DNA of 64,000 nucleotides from Bradyrhizobium stylosanthis (GCF_001641335.1 NZ_LVEM01000001.1:443511-507510), one strand, 5' to 3'; counted from the first letter of the stretch, positions 26,410 through 47,137 are shown. Program-made: numbers and translations. Notes: generated by a model from the letters alone, not told the origin.

Positions 26410-26928
26410 GTGGAACGAGCGGCAAAAAAGGAAGCGGTCGAACAGCTCAACGGGGTCTTCAAGACCACGAGCGTCGCGGTCGTTGCCCAATATTCCGGCC
26501 TCACCGTCGCCCAGATGCAGAAGCTGCGCCAGCAGATGAAGCAGGCGGGTGCATCGGTGAAGGTCTCGAAGAACCGTCTCGCCAAAATTGCTCTTGAAGG
26601 CACTGACGTCGTTGCCATCGGCCCCATGCTGAAGGGACCGACCGTGATCGCCACTTCGAACGATCCGGTAGCGGCGCCAAAGGTCGCCGTCGAATTCGCC
26701 AAGGCGAACGAAAAGTTCGTCATCATTGGCGGCTCGATGGGAAAGACCGTCCTGAATGTCGACAGCGTGAAGGCGCTTGCCTCGCTGCCGTCGCTTGATG
26801 AACTGCGCGGCAAGATCGTCGGCCTGCTTGTGGCCCCGGCGACCAAGCTCGCTCAGCTCGCCAACGCGCCCGCGGGCAAGCTCGCGCGCGTCATCCAGGC
26901 TCATGCCTCAAAGGGCGAAGCGGCCTGA
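26410..26928 (+). CDS. rplJ: 50S ribosomal protein L10
   Basis: A 172-residue L10. The conserved start [13 protein letters not shown] supports the GTG at 26410, which has a GGAAAG Shine-Dalgarno, over an in-frame ATG at 26383 that would add nine residues and lacks one. L10 anchors L7/L12 dimers on the 50S stalk, through C-terminal helix residues, and represses its own mRNA. rplL follows after 54 bases. Confidence 0.96.
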   Translation: MERAAKKEAVEQLNGVFKTTSVAVVAQYSGLTVAQMQKLRQQMKQAGASVKVSKNRLAKIALEGTDVVAIGPMLKGPTVIATSNDPVAAPKVAVEFAKANEKFVIIGGSMGKTVLNVDSVKALASLPSLDELRGKIVGLLVAPATKLAQLANAPAGKLARVIQAHASKGEAA

Positions 26929-26982
26929 CGCCCTTCGCAAAACTCAAACCCGAACCAGACTTACACGTAAGGAAACTGAACA

Positions 26983-27360
26983 ATGGCTGACTTGCAGAAG
27001 ATCGTTGACGACCTCTCGAGCCTCACCGTGCTCGAAGCTGCCGAACTCGCGAAGCTCCTCGAAGAGAAGTGGGGCGTTTCGGCTGCCGCGGCTGTCGCCG
27101 TGGCCGGCCCGGCTGGCGGTGGTGCTGCCGCTGCTCCGGCGGAAGAGAAGACCGAGTTCACGGTCGTTCTCGCCTCGGCTGGCGACAAGAAGATCGAGGT
27201 CATCAAGGAAGTCCGCGCCATCACCGGTCTCGGCCTGAAGGAAGCAAAGGACCTCGTCGAGGGTGCTCCGAAGCCGCTGAAGGAAGGCGTGAACAAGGAC
27301 GAAGCCGACAAGATCAAGGCCCAGCTCGAGAAGGCTGGCGCCAAGGTCGAGCTCAAGTAA
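26983..27360 (+). CDS. rplL: 50S ribosomal protein L7/L12
   Basis: A 125-residue L7/L12. The N-terminal dimerisation domain, an alanine/glycine/proline-rich hinge (residues ~36-54) and the factor-binding C-terminal domain ([18 protein letters not shown]) are all present. It recruits EF-Tu, EF-G and IF2 to the ribosome. A strong hairpin follows the stop, as expected for partial termination before rpoB. Confidence 0.98.
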   Translation: MADLQKIVDDLSSLTVLEAAELAKLLEEKWGVSAAAAVAVAGPAGGGAAAAPAEEKTEFTVVLASAGDKKIEVIKEVRAITGLGLKEAKDLVEGAPKPLKEGVNKDEADKIKAQLEKAGAKVELK

Positions 27361-27844
27361 GCACTGCTTACTGGCGGGGATCCCGGGCGGGCATCGGCTC
27401 GGCCCGGGATCCTGGTCCGCCCTCAAGAAGGGTGGTCCGGATGCAAAAGGCGTGCGACGGAACGAGCCGACGCGGGCCGAACACGAAAATGTGTGGGGAT
27501 TTGCGGGTTTAACCCTCGAATCTGCACTATTGTCGCCCCATATCGGGTCGGCAGCACGAAAGCGCGGTGGGCAGGGGAGCCGGATTTCCCTGTAAGCCGT
27601 TGGGAGAGCAGGCTATTTCGGGCTTTTGCAGTCCGTGAAGACGATCGTTGTGACGGGCGGGCGCGCGCTAGCGCCCCGCGCGTCGTTTTGCGTTTTGAAG
27701 GTCTGAAGAACAGATTCAGGACATTCCCGCCTGAACCTGAGTTTTCCGACCCCCAAAACGGGTTCGAAAAATTCAACCCGGGGAGCGGCGGCAGCCGCGT
27801 TCCGGACGGCGCGCCCAGAGCGGGCGACGAAATGAGAGGCCACG
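27361..27844. other. rplL-rpoB intergenic region
   Basis: A 484-base spacer between rplL and rpoB, containing the attenuator-like hairpin at 27378-27412 and, around 27650-27690, a second very GC-rich self-complementary stretch. Reading frames here are not supported by any recognisable protein. Additional rpoBC promoters may lie here, but I see none with a good -35/-10 pair. Confidence 0.55.
27378..27412 (+). terminator. attenuator-like hairpin between rplL and rpoB
   Basis: A perfect 11-bp stem, GGATCCCGGGC (27378-27388) with GCCCGGGATCC (27402-27412), and a 13-base loop; an outer GGCGG/CCGCC pair at 27373-27377 and 27416-27420 may extend it. No T-run follows. In E. coli a partial terminator at the same place reduces rpoBC expression relative to the ribosomal stalk genes. 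Confidence 0.65.
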
Positions 27845-31963
<4,119 letters not shown>

Positions 31964-31974
31964 TTCGACCTTTC

Positions 31975-31999
31975 ATGCCCGGCCTTCGCGGCCGGGCAT
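31975..31999 (+). terminator. hairpin between rpoB and rpoC
   Basis: A perfect 10-bp stem, ATGCCCGGCC (31975-31984) with GGCCGGGCAT (31990-31999), and a TTCGC loop, 11 bases after the rpoB stop. There is no T-run, so it is more likely an RNA-processing or stability element than a full terminator, since rpoC follows 92 bases later and must be co-expressed. Confidence 0.55.
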
Positions 32000-32091
32000 T
32001 GGCGCCCCTCCCGATGCCTTGAGGGCAGGGCGCCCCGCTAGATGATTTTCGAATTTGCGGCCGGAGGCGACCGGTCCGCGAGGAGAAGACG

Positions 32092-36288
<4,197 letters not shown>

Positions 36289-36319
36289 TCGTTCATCCGT
36301 AGGAATACCGAGGACAATG

Positions 36320-36346
36320 AAAAGGCCGGCGCAAGCCGGCCTTTTT
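36320..36346 (+). terminator. intrinsic terminator after rpoC
   Basis: Stem AAAAGGCCGGC (36320-36330) pairs with GCCGGCCTTTT (36335-36345) around a GCAA loop, with the stem running into a T-tract. A textbook rho-independent terminator 31 bases after the rpoC stop. Confidence 0.92.
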
Positions 36347-36481
36347 GCTGCTTTGTTTGCTTGTTGCGATGCAGGATCGACCTTTGTTCATCTTTCCTTC
36401 AGGCGCAAAAGCGCTTCTGCTAGGAGAGCTTAGACCGGTGGATCCCGTGACGGGGGCAGGGCCGGAGACCACGGAACGGAT

Positions 36482-38551
36482 ATGCTTGATCTCGCAATCG
36501 TAGGCGGCGGCCCCGGCGGGCTGATGAGCGCCTGGTATCTGAAGCGCAAGCTCGGCGACCTCTGCCGCGTCACCATCTATGAGGCGTCGGACCGGCTCGG
36601 CGGCAAGATCGTCACCCGCAAATTCGATTCCGCGCCCGCGATGTACGAGGCCGGCGTTGCCGAGATCTACGACTACTCGATGACGGGTCCGGATCCGCTG
36701 CGCGAGCTGATCCAGCATTTCGGCCTGCAGACGATTCCGATGGACGCCGAGCAGGTGCAGTTCGGCGGCGAGCTGCTCAACGACGTGCCCGGCATGCGCC
36801 GCAAATACGGCGCCAAGACCGCGGCCGCGATCGAGGCCTTCCGCAAGCGCTGTGCCGAGGTGATGTCGCCGATCGAGTATTACGAGGGCGTCGGCGCGCA
36901 CGACAACGAGAATCCCTGGGCCTACAAGACCGCCGAGCAGGTGCTCGACGAGGAGGTCGAGGACGAGACCGCAAAGCGCTTCTTCAAGGTGATGGCGCGC
37001 TCGGACATCGCGACCGAGAGCCACAACACCAACGGCCTCAACGCGCTCAAGAACTACCTGATGGACGTCGACGGCTATATCGGCCTCTATTCCATCCAGA
37101 ACGGCAACGAGCAGCTGATCGAGTGCCTGCAGTCGGAAGTGAACGCCGACATTCAGCTCAATCATCGCGTGCTCACCGTCGGCAAGGCGCCGACCGGCCG
37201 CTATCAGCTCAAGATGATGAACGGCAAGGGGCCGGAGACGCGCGACTTCGATCTCGTGCTGGTCTGCCTGCCGCATTCCTGGCTCGCCACCATGGGGTGG
37301 GAGGGCGAGCAGCTGCGCAAGTCGATGGTCAAGCACGTCTCGTATTTCGACCGTCCGGCGCACTATCTGCGCGTCTCGATCCTGTTCGACTCCCCGTTCT
37401 GGGGCGAGAAGATTCCGGGCGCCTGGTTCATGTCGGAAGCCTTCGGCGGTTGCTGCGTCTACAACGAGGGCGCGCGCCACGACGTCGGCAAGCACGGCGT
37501 CCTGAACTGGCTCATTCCCGGCTCCGACGCGCTGGCCTTCGCCAATCTGTCGGACCAGGAGCTGATCGACGCCGCGCTGAAATCGCTGCCGGCCTCGCTC
37601 GGTGATGCCCGCGCGCATTTCATGGAAGGCAAGATCCATCGCTGGCTGTCCTCGGTGAACGCTATACCGGGCGGTCTGCCCGTGCGCGACGTCATGACCA
37701 ATCACCGGCCCGAGCCGAAGGAACATCCCGGCATCGTGGTGGTCGGCGACTACCTGTTCGACTCCACGCTGAACGGCCTGCTCGACTCCTCGGACGCTGC
37801 GACCGACATCATCCTCACCGAGATGATGCGCCTGCGCCGCGAGCGCGCGCAGGACAATGGTGAGCCGATCTCGGACAAGATCGACCGCGACTATTTCGAC
37901 AACTATCGCGGCCTCGGCCCTTACAGCGAAGTGTGGCAGCACTTCACCGATCCCGATTACCTGACAAAGCTGATCGGCATCGTCTGGGGCAAGGCGAAGG
38001 GCTCGAAGCTCCTGGTCGCCGGCTCGGCCAGCGGTGAGCTGGTTGGCGCGCTGCGCGATCGCGGCATCGATGCCTGGGGCATCGAGAACAACCGCGCGAT
38101 CCACGCCAAGACGCCGAAGGCGCTGAAGAAGTACAACAAGCTCGGCTCCATCACCGACATGCCGTTCAAGGACGGCGCGTTCGACTTCGTGTTCGAGACC
38201 AGTCTCTGCCACGTTTCCCCGAAGCAGGTGGTGCGCGCGATCCGCGAGCTCAACCGCGTGGTCAAGACCGGCCTCGTGTTCGGCTCGATCACCTCGGACA
38301 TGGCTTCTGTCGTGATCGACCGCTACGACCTCTTGCGCGGGGTCAAGAAGCTCGGCACCTGGTGGGAATGGTCCGAGCTGTTCTTCGGCAACGGCTTCGA
38401 TCTGTCGATGCACCGCAAGGACTGCGCCGATGCGCTCTGGGAGGCGACGCTCGCCGCGGGCAAGGGCCCGGGCGAGTGGTACGCCGACGCGGACAGCCTG
38501 CGCTATTCGTTCTTCGACAAGGTCGAGGACGAGGACGAGGACGACGACTAG
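36482..38551 (+). CDS. FAD-dependent amine-oxidase-like oxidoreductase fused to a SAM methyltransferase
   Basis: A 689-residue two-domain protein. Residues 1-~460 form a FAD oxidoreductase with the dinucleotide motif IVGGGPGGLMSAWYL, the EASDRLGGKI ribose-binding turn of the flavin amine-oxidase/desaturase superfamily, and a C-terminal FAD contact (VVVGDYLFDSTLNG). Residues ~480-650 form a methyltransferase-like Rossmann fold with LLVAGSASGELVGAL in the motif I position and SITDMPFKDGAFDFVFE as motifs II-III. The glycine-rich loop is atypical for SAM binding. The protein ends in an acidic run (VEDEDEDDD). Substrate unknown. It follows the rpoC terminator by 136 bases and precedes an ABC exporter. 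Confidence 0.85.
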   Translation: MLDLAIVGGGPGGLMSAWYLKRKLGDLCRVTIYEASDRLGGKIVTRKFDSAPAMYEAGVAEIYDYSMTGPDPLRELIQHFGLQTIPMDAEQVQFGGELLNDVPGMRRKYGAKTAAAIEAFRKRCAEVMSPIEYYEGVGAHDNENPWAYKTAEQVLDEEVEDETAKRFFKVMARSDIATESHNTNGLNALKNYLMDVDGYIGLYSIQNGNEQLIECLQSEVNADIQLNHRVLTVGKAPTGRYQLKMMNGKGPETRDFDLVLVCLPHSWLATMGWEGEQLRKSMVKHVSYFDRPAHYLRVSILFDSPFWGEKIPGAWFMSEAFGGCCVYNEGARHDVGKHGVLNWLIPGSDALAFANLSDQELIDAALKSLPASLGDARAHFMEGKIHRWLSSVNAIPGGLPVRDVMTNHRPEPKEHPGIVVVGDYLFDSTLNGLLDSSDAATDIILTEMMRLRRERAQDNGEPISDKIDRDYFDNYRGLGPYSEVWQHFTDPDYLTKLIGIVWGKAKGSKLLVAGSASGELVGALRDRGIDAWGIENNRAIHAKTPKALKKYNKLGSITDMPFKDGAFDFVFETSLCHVSPKQVVRAIRELNRVVKTGLVFGSITSDMASVVIDRYDLLRGVKKLGTWWEWSELFFGNGFDLSMHRKDCADALWEATLAAGKGPGEWYADADSLRYSFFDKVEDEDEDDD

Positions 38552-38684
38552 TCCTTAAGGCCGGGTGAATTCGCCAATTGCTTTGCCGAATGCGTCGTGA
38601 TCGCATAGAATCGGTGTGATAGCGGTTTTCCGCTGTTTCCTGCTTTCTCTGCGGTCATGCCGGCCGTCAGCATCGGTTGGTTTC

Positions 38685-40718
38685 ATGGCGTCCAAGCCCC
38701 TCCCGCCCGACAAACAGAAGCTCGCCGCGGAAGAAGCGGCCGAGCTCGAAGACAAGCTCACCCCCGCCAAGCCGGACCTCGAAGACGACGAGGCCGACGA
38801 CGACGAGGAGGATGACGAGCTGGAGCTTGATGACGACGATGAGGACGAGGACCTCGTCGTCTTTACCGCGCGCGAGGCCGCCGGCGCACTCGCGACCATC
38901 CTGGGTTTCGTCAAACCCGTCCTCGCCAATTACAAGCGGATGCTGTCGTTCGTGGCGTTCGGCGTCATCGTCGAGACGCTGTTCAACGTCATCATGCCGC
39001 TCAGCCTGAAGTACCTGATCGACGACGCGCTCGGCGAGGAGGACTTCCAGGCGCTGTACAAGATCCTCGGCGTGCTCGCGGTCGCCGGCATCTTCACCTC
39101 GATCGTCGCTGTCTGGTACGAGCGCTGGGATGCGAGGCTGGCCGCCTGCGTCATCTCCGACGTTCGCAAGCGCCTGTTCGAGCACGTCCAGAACCTGCCG
39201 GCGTCCTATTTCGGTCGCACCAAGCGCGGCGAGATCCTGTCGCGCTTCTCGGTCGACCTCTCGGCGTTCGAAGGCTCGGTCAAGACCTTCGCCAACAGCG
39301 CGGCGCTGCCGTTCCTGGAATTGATCGCCGGCATCATCCTGATGATATTCCTGAACTGGCAGCTCGCCGCGGTCGCGCTGCTGGTGTTCCCAATCACGCT
39401 GATCGGCCCGCGCATCCTCACCCCGAAGGCGGTGCAGGCCAATTACGAGCAGAAGCAGAACGAAGCCGCGCTGCTCGGCATGGTGCAGGAGAACATCGGC
39501 GCGCAGGCCGTGATCAAGGCGTTCAGCCTGCAGCGCAAGATGTTCGGCTTCTTCACCTTCCGCAACGACGAGACCCGCAACAAGATCGCCTCGGCCGCGT
39601 TCCTGTCGACCATGGTGGAGCGGACGGTCACGATCTCGGTCCTGATGCTGCATTTGGTGGTGCTCGCGATCGGCGCGTATCTGGCGACCAAGGGCCAGAT
39701 CACGATCGGCACCTTCGTCACCTTCGAGAGCGCGTTCTGGGAAGTCTCCTACAACATCGCCCACGTGATGCATTTCATCCCGGTGTCGATCTCCTCGGCC
39801 GCCGCGATCCGCCACATCCAGGAGCTGCTCGACGAGCCGACACGCGGCGCCGATCGCCCCGGCGCACCCGACCTGCCGCGCATCACCCACGACATCACGT
39901 TCGATCGCGTGACGTTCCAGTACGAGGGCAGCCAGACACCGGTGTTGGACAATCTCAGCCTCAAGCTGAACGTCGGCAAGAGCATCGCCATCGTCGGCCC
40001 CTCGGGCTCGGGCAAGAGCACGCTGCTCAACCTGATCCTGCGGCTCTACGTGCCCGACGAGGGGCGCGTCACCATCGACGGTGTCGACGTCCGCAAGGTG
40101 ACGCTGGATTCGCTGCGGCGGAGCATGGCCGTGGTGTTCCAGGAGAACATGCTGTTCAACATGTCGATCCGCGAGAACATCCGGCTCGGCAAGGAAGGCG
40201 CGACCGACGCGGAGGTGGAGGAGGCGGCCAAGAAGGCCGAGATCCACCGCTACATCATGAGCCTGCCGCAGCGTTACGACACGCCGGTCGGCGAACGCGG
40301 CGACACGCTCTCGGGCGGCCAGCGCCAGCGCATCGCGATCGCGCGTGCGATCATCCGCAATCCCTCGGTTCTGCTGCTGGATGAAGCCACCTCGGCGCTG
40401 GACCAGACCACGGAAGCCGCGATCAACCGAACGCTGCTAAAGGTCGCCAAGGGCCGCACCATGATCTGGTCCACCCACCGCCTGACCTCAGTGGTCGAGA
40501 TGGACGAGATCATCGTGATCTCGGGGGGCAGGGCGATCGAGCGCGGCTCGCATGCCGAGCTGCTCGCCCTGAACGGCACCTATCGCAAGCTGTGGAACGA
40601 CCAGATCCACCAGCCGCACGGCGCGGCGGCTCAGGCCGACGACGACAGCGACGATGCCGACGAGGACGAAGACGACCTCGAGGATGATGAGGACGAGGAC
40701 GACGACGAGGAGGAGTGA
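38685..40718 (+). CDS. ABC exporter (fused permease and ATPase) with acidic N- and C-terminal extensions
   Basis: A 677-residue type IV ABC half-transporter. Residues ~18-57 are strongly acidic, six membrane segments follow (~70-370), then the ATPase with Walker A GPSGSGKST (438-446), signature LSGGQ (from 542) and Walker B VLLLDEATS (from 562), H-loop STHRLTS. The last ~30 residues are almost only Asp/Glu. It should homodimerise and export a lipid, peptide or small molecule. The ATG at 38685 excludes an upstream extension from 38616 with no family sequence. The acidic tail is encoded opposite the convergent gene's C-terminus. The cargo is unknown; a link to the preceding FAD/methyltransferase enzyme is inferred. 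Confidence 0.9.
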   Translation: MASKPLPPDKQKLAAEEAAELEDKLTPAKPDLEDDEADDDEEDDELELDDDDEDEDLVVFTAREAAGALATILGFVKPVLANYKRMLSFVAFGVIVETLFNVIMPLSLKYLIDDALGEEDFQALYKILGVLAVAGIFTSIVAVWYERWDARLAACVISDVRKRLFEHVQNLPASYFGRTKRGEILSRFSVDLSAFEGSVKTFANSAALPFLELIAGIILMIFLNWQLAAVALLVFPITLIGPRILTPKAVQANYEQKQNEAALLGMVQENIGAQAVIKAFSLQRKMFGFFTFRNDETRNKIASAAFLSTMVERTVTISVLMLHLVVLAIGAYLATKGQITIGTFVTFESAFWEVSYNIAHVMHFIPVSISSAAAIRHIQELLDEPTRGADRPGAPDLPRITHDITFDRVTFQYEGSQTPVLDNLSLKLNVGKSIAIVGPSGSGKSTLLNLILRLYVPDEGRVTIDGVDVRKVTLDSLRRSMAVVFQENMLFNMSIRENIRLGKEGATDAEVEEAAKKAEIHRYIMSLPQRYDTPVGERGDTLSGGQRQRIAIARAIIRNPSVLLLDEATSALDQTTEAAINRTLLKVAKGRTMIWSTHRLTSVVEMDEIIVISGGRAIERGSHAELLALNGTYRKLWNDQIHQPHGAAAQADDDSDDADEDEDDLEDDEDEDDDEEE

Positions 40719-41884
40719 CCGAGGAAGTTCGGCTCCAGGTCGAAAGCGCCTCCAAGCGGTCTCAACCATCCCTGAACCGACCAGGCGATGAAGCGTGCCC
40801 AGCGCTGCGCCGTCCAGTAAGGGCTCGTCCCGGTCGTAACCGAGCGGAAGTCGAACGCCTTCGCCGCCGACCATTCGTCGCAGGCCCGCTTGACCGGATC
40901 GGCGTAGAACGCGGCGATCTTGGCTGCGTCCATCCCGTCCGAGGACAGCCATTGCGGGATGTAGACGTTGCAGAGCCGCTCGACGTCGGTGAAGACCTTG
41001 TCGCAGCCGGTGCCGGCGACGGGGCAGGAGGTCGAGAAGGCATCGCCCACCAGCACGAGGCCCGGCTGGCCGCTCGCCTCGTTCACATAGAGATCGACCG
41101 GGCGAATCTTCAGCTCGCCGGGAATGTCGAACGGGCCGGTGATGCGCTTGAGCCGGGGCAGGGCGGCATGCAGCGTCTCGGCCGGGGCGCGGCGCAGCTC
41201 GCGCAGCCAGGGATCGTCGAAGCTGCGATAGACGAACAAATTGGCGCGCATGCGCGGGCCGATCGGAAACAGCGTGATGTAGGGGATACGATCGCCCGGC
41301 CGCTCCGAGAAATAGGTCAGCGCCGGGAAGCCGAATGCATCCCGCCCGGCCGGGACCACGTCGAACCCGATCGAGATCGAATGGCAGGCGCTAACGACCT
41401 TTCGCGCGATGCCGAGCTGGTGGCGCAGGCCGACATTGAGGCCGTTGGCGAGCACGACCAGGCGGGCGGAGACGGTCTCGTCATTGGAGAGGGTGATCCG
41501 CTGCCGCTCCGGGCCGGTCTCGACCGCGATGGCCTTGGCGCAGATGCGCTCGATACCCCCCGGGATTTCGTCGCGGACGGCGTTGACGAGGGAATCGTAG
41601 AGGATGTTGAACTGCCGGCTCGGCGACCGGTCGAGCAGATGGCCGAATCGCGCGATCCAGTTCTCGCCGGAATAGGTCGCGCGCCGCAGCACCGATTCTG
41701 CGATTCCGGTCTTCAGGAATCGGCCGACCTGCACCTCGCCGCTGAGTTTTTCGACTCGAAAGTCCGCCGGATAGCTCTCATGCGGATCGATCAGCACAGC
41801 CGAAATACCGGCCCGGCCGAGCATCGCGGCGGCGGTCGAGCCGGACAATCCCCCGCCGATGATGGCAATGTCGGTGTAGCGCAT
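40631..41884 (-). CDS. FAD-dependent oxidoreductase (halogenase/PHBH-like) with poly-serine tail
   Basis: A 417-residue group A flavoprotein: N-terminal FAD motif IIGGGLSGSTAAAML, a central substrate domain, and the second FAD motif GLVLVGDAFSTSCPVAGTG. The layout resembles tryptophan-halogenase, geranylgeranyl-reductase or PHBH-type enzymes; the halogenase WxWxIP motif is not seen, so I would not call it a halogenase. The C-terminal ~35 residues are mostly serine, and this stretch (40631-40718) is antisense to the acidic tail codons of the ABC exporter gene. The ATG is at 41884; a 7-bp hairpin at 41895-41912 lies just upstream on the transcript. Confidence 0.85.
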   Translation of the reverse strand: MRYTDIAIIGGGLSGSTAAAMLGRAGISAVLIDPHESYPADFRVEKLSGEVQVGRFLKTGIAESVLRRATYSGENWIARFGHLLDRSPSRQFNILYDSLVNAVRDEIPGGIERICAKAIAVETGPERQRITLSNDETVSARLVVLANGLNVGLRHQLGIARKVVSACHSISIGFDVVPAGRDAFGFPALTYFSERPGDRIPYITLFPIGPRMRANLFVYRSFDDPWLRELRRAPAETLHAALPRLKRITGPFDIPGELKIRPVDLYVNEASGQPGLVLVGDAFSTSCPVAGTGCDKVFTDVERLCNVYIPQWLSSDGMDAAKIAAFYADPVKRACDEWSAAKAFDFRSVTTGTSPYWTAQRWARFIAWSVQGWLRPLGGAFDLEPNFLGHSSSSSSSSSSSSRSSSSSSASSLSSSA

Positions 41885-42555
41885 GATGCAAATCTCTGCC
41901 GAAGGCGGCAGATTGACGCATCAACAGGAAAAAAAGCCTTAGCAAGGGTTATAAAAGTATATTTTGCCCGGGTATAAATAGGTCGCTGGGGTAGCGGAAC
42001 CGGGCAGGGATCGCCATATCGGGTTGGCGCGGTGAGAGCGGTAAACCTCGATTTCGACAGGCGCGGGAAGCGTTTTGTGACTGTCGTTTCACCTTGACTT
42101 GACCGATTCTCACTTATAGAAAGCGCCTCACTTACGACAGGCGGTGAGCATCGCCAGCGTCGGAACGGGCCACCCGTCAGATCCTCCGGGATCGTTTTAA
42201 AGCGGGCACCAACCTCGACGAATGCCGCTCAAACGCTGTCGATCATAGCTAGGCAATGCCAGTGCGATTCTAGGTCTCTTGAGCTCGTTCTCTTGAGGTC
42301 GAATTCGGATGCATGACCTCAGTGCGCGAGCCGCGGCGATTTCGCTGATCGGCTTCAATACTGCGGTCCTCTGTGGCGTCGAAGCGCTTTCTGCTCCCTG
42401 ATGGAGCGGATGGCGCAATTCCGCTTTGTGTGGATTGTTCCGCGCGAGGCGGCCCCGTCGAGTGGGTGGCTCGAACAGAATTTGCGGTCCCGGTAACGGG
42501 CTGCGGCAAGACAGCAGGCCCGTGAGGGGCTGCGATAACAAAGGGTAAGGCCAGG
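41885..42555. other. intergenic region between the FAD gene and rpsL
   Basis: A 671-base gap with divergent genes on either side. It includes an A/T-rich stretch at 41930-41990, a likely promoter at 42093-42120 and then over 400 bases of untranslated leader before rpsL. No reading frame here resembles a known protein. Confidence 0.55.
42093..42120 (+). promoter_or_regulatory. probable promoter of the rpsL (str) operon
   Basis: CTTGAC at 42093-42098 matches the alphaproteobacterial -35 consensus and is followed 16 bases later by TATAGA at 42115-42120. It faces rpsL, about 435 bases away, implying a long leader. Confidence 0.55.
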
Positions 42556-42927
42556 ATGCCGACGATCAACCAGCTGATCGCTCAACCGCGGGAAGTGCAG
42601 AAGTCGCGCAAGAAGGTGCCGGCGCTGCAGCAGTCGCCTCAGAAGCGTGGTGTTTGCACCCGCGTCTACACCACGACCCCGAAGAAGCCGAACTCGGCGC
42701 TTCGTAAGGTCGCCAAGGTGCGCCTGACCAACGGCTTCGAGGTGATCGGCTACATCCCCGGCGAGGGCCATAACCTCCAGGAGCACTCGGTGGTCATGAT
42801 CCGCGGCGGCCGCGTCAAGGACTTGCCCGGCGTGCGCTACCACATCCTCCGCGGCGTTCTGGATACCCAGGGCGTCAAGAACCGTAAGCAGCGTCGTTCG
42901 AAGTACGGCGCCAAGCGTCCGAAGTAA
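42556..42927 (+). CDS. rpsL: 30S ribosomal protein S12
   Basis: A 123-residue S12. The decoding-centre loops [11 protein letters not shown] and [13 protein letters not shown] are intact with Lys43 and Lys88 (Met counted) wild type, so no streptomycin-resistance substitution is visible. First gene of rpsL-rpsG-fusA-tuf, 15 bases before rpsG. Confidence 0.99.
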   Translation: MPTINQLIAQPREVQKSRKKVPALQQSPQKRGVCTRVYTTTPKKPNSALRKVAKVRLTNGFEVIGYIPGEGHNLQEHSVVMIRGGRVKDLPGVRYHILRGVLDTQGVKNRKQRRSKYGAKRPK

Positions 42928-43413
<486 letters not shown>

Positions 43414-43443
43414 CGGCGACACACGGAATTTAAGGAACAGCCC

Positions 43444-45516
<2,073 letters not shown>

Positions 45517-45556
45517 TTGTCGTCGGTTGAAAGCTGACGATTGAACGGAGAGTCAA

Positions 45557-46747
<1,191 letters not shown>

Positions 46748-46769
46748 TTACGAGAAAAGGGACGGCGAG

Positions 46770-46804
46770 TAGCGAATGGTGACATTCGCTATTCGCTATT
46801 CGCC
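46770..46804. repeat. short palindromic/tandem ATTCGC repeat element
   Basis: Between tuf and rpsJ, TAGCGAATG (46770-46778) pairs with CATTCGCTA (46783-46791) around a GTGA loop, and the right arm continues into three tandem 7-base units ATTCGCT, ATTCGCT, ATTCGCC (46784-46804). It looks like a short dispersed intergenic palindromic element rather than a terminator. There is no T-run. Confidence 0.7.
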
Positions 46805-46828
46805 ACCCACTGAAGAGAGACCACGGCA

Positions 46829-47137
46829 ATGAACGGCCAAAACATTCGTATCCGTCTCAAGGCGTTCGACCATCGTATCCTCGATACGTCGACCCGTGAG
46901 ATCGTGAACACGGCGAAGCGCACCGGCGCGCAGGTCCGCGGACCCATTCCGCTGCCCACCCGCATCGAGAAGTTCACCGTCAACCGTTCGCCCCACGTCG
47001 ACAAGAAGAGCCGCGAACAGTTCGAGATGCGCACCCACAAGCGCCTGCTCGACATCGTCGATCCGACCCCGCAGACCGTCGATGCTTTGATGAAGCTCGA
47101 CCTGGCCGCCGGTGTCGACGTCGAGATCAAGCTCTAA
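46829..47137 (+). CDS. rpsJ: 30S ribosomal protein S10
   Basis: A 102-residue S10, first gene of the S10 operon, with the long rRNA-penetrating loop ([20 protein letters not shown]) that also binds the NusG KOW domain and NusB. rplC follows after 51 bases. Confidence 0.99.

Noticed and set aside
40631..40718. Poly-serine tail as a sequencing or frameshift artefact
   Set aside because: The stretch encodes acidic residues on the plus strand in the correct frame of the ABC exporter and is mirrored by a similar acidic block at its N-terminus, so both readings are consistent without any frameshift.
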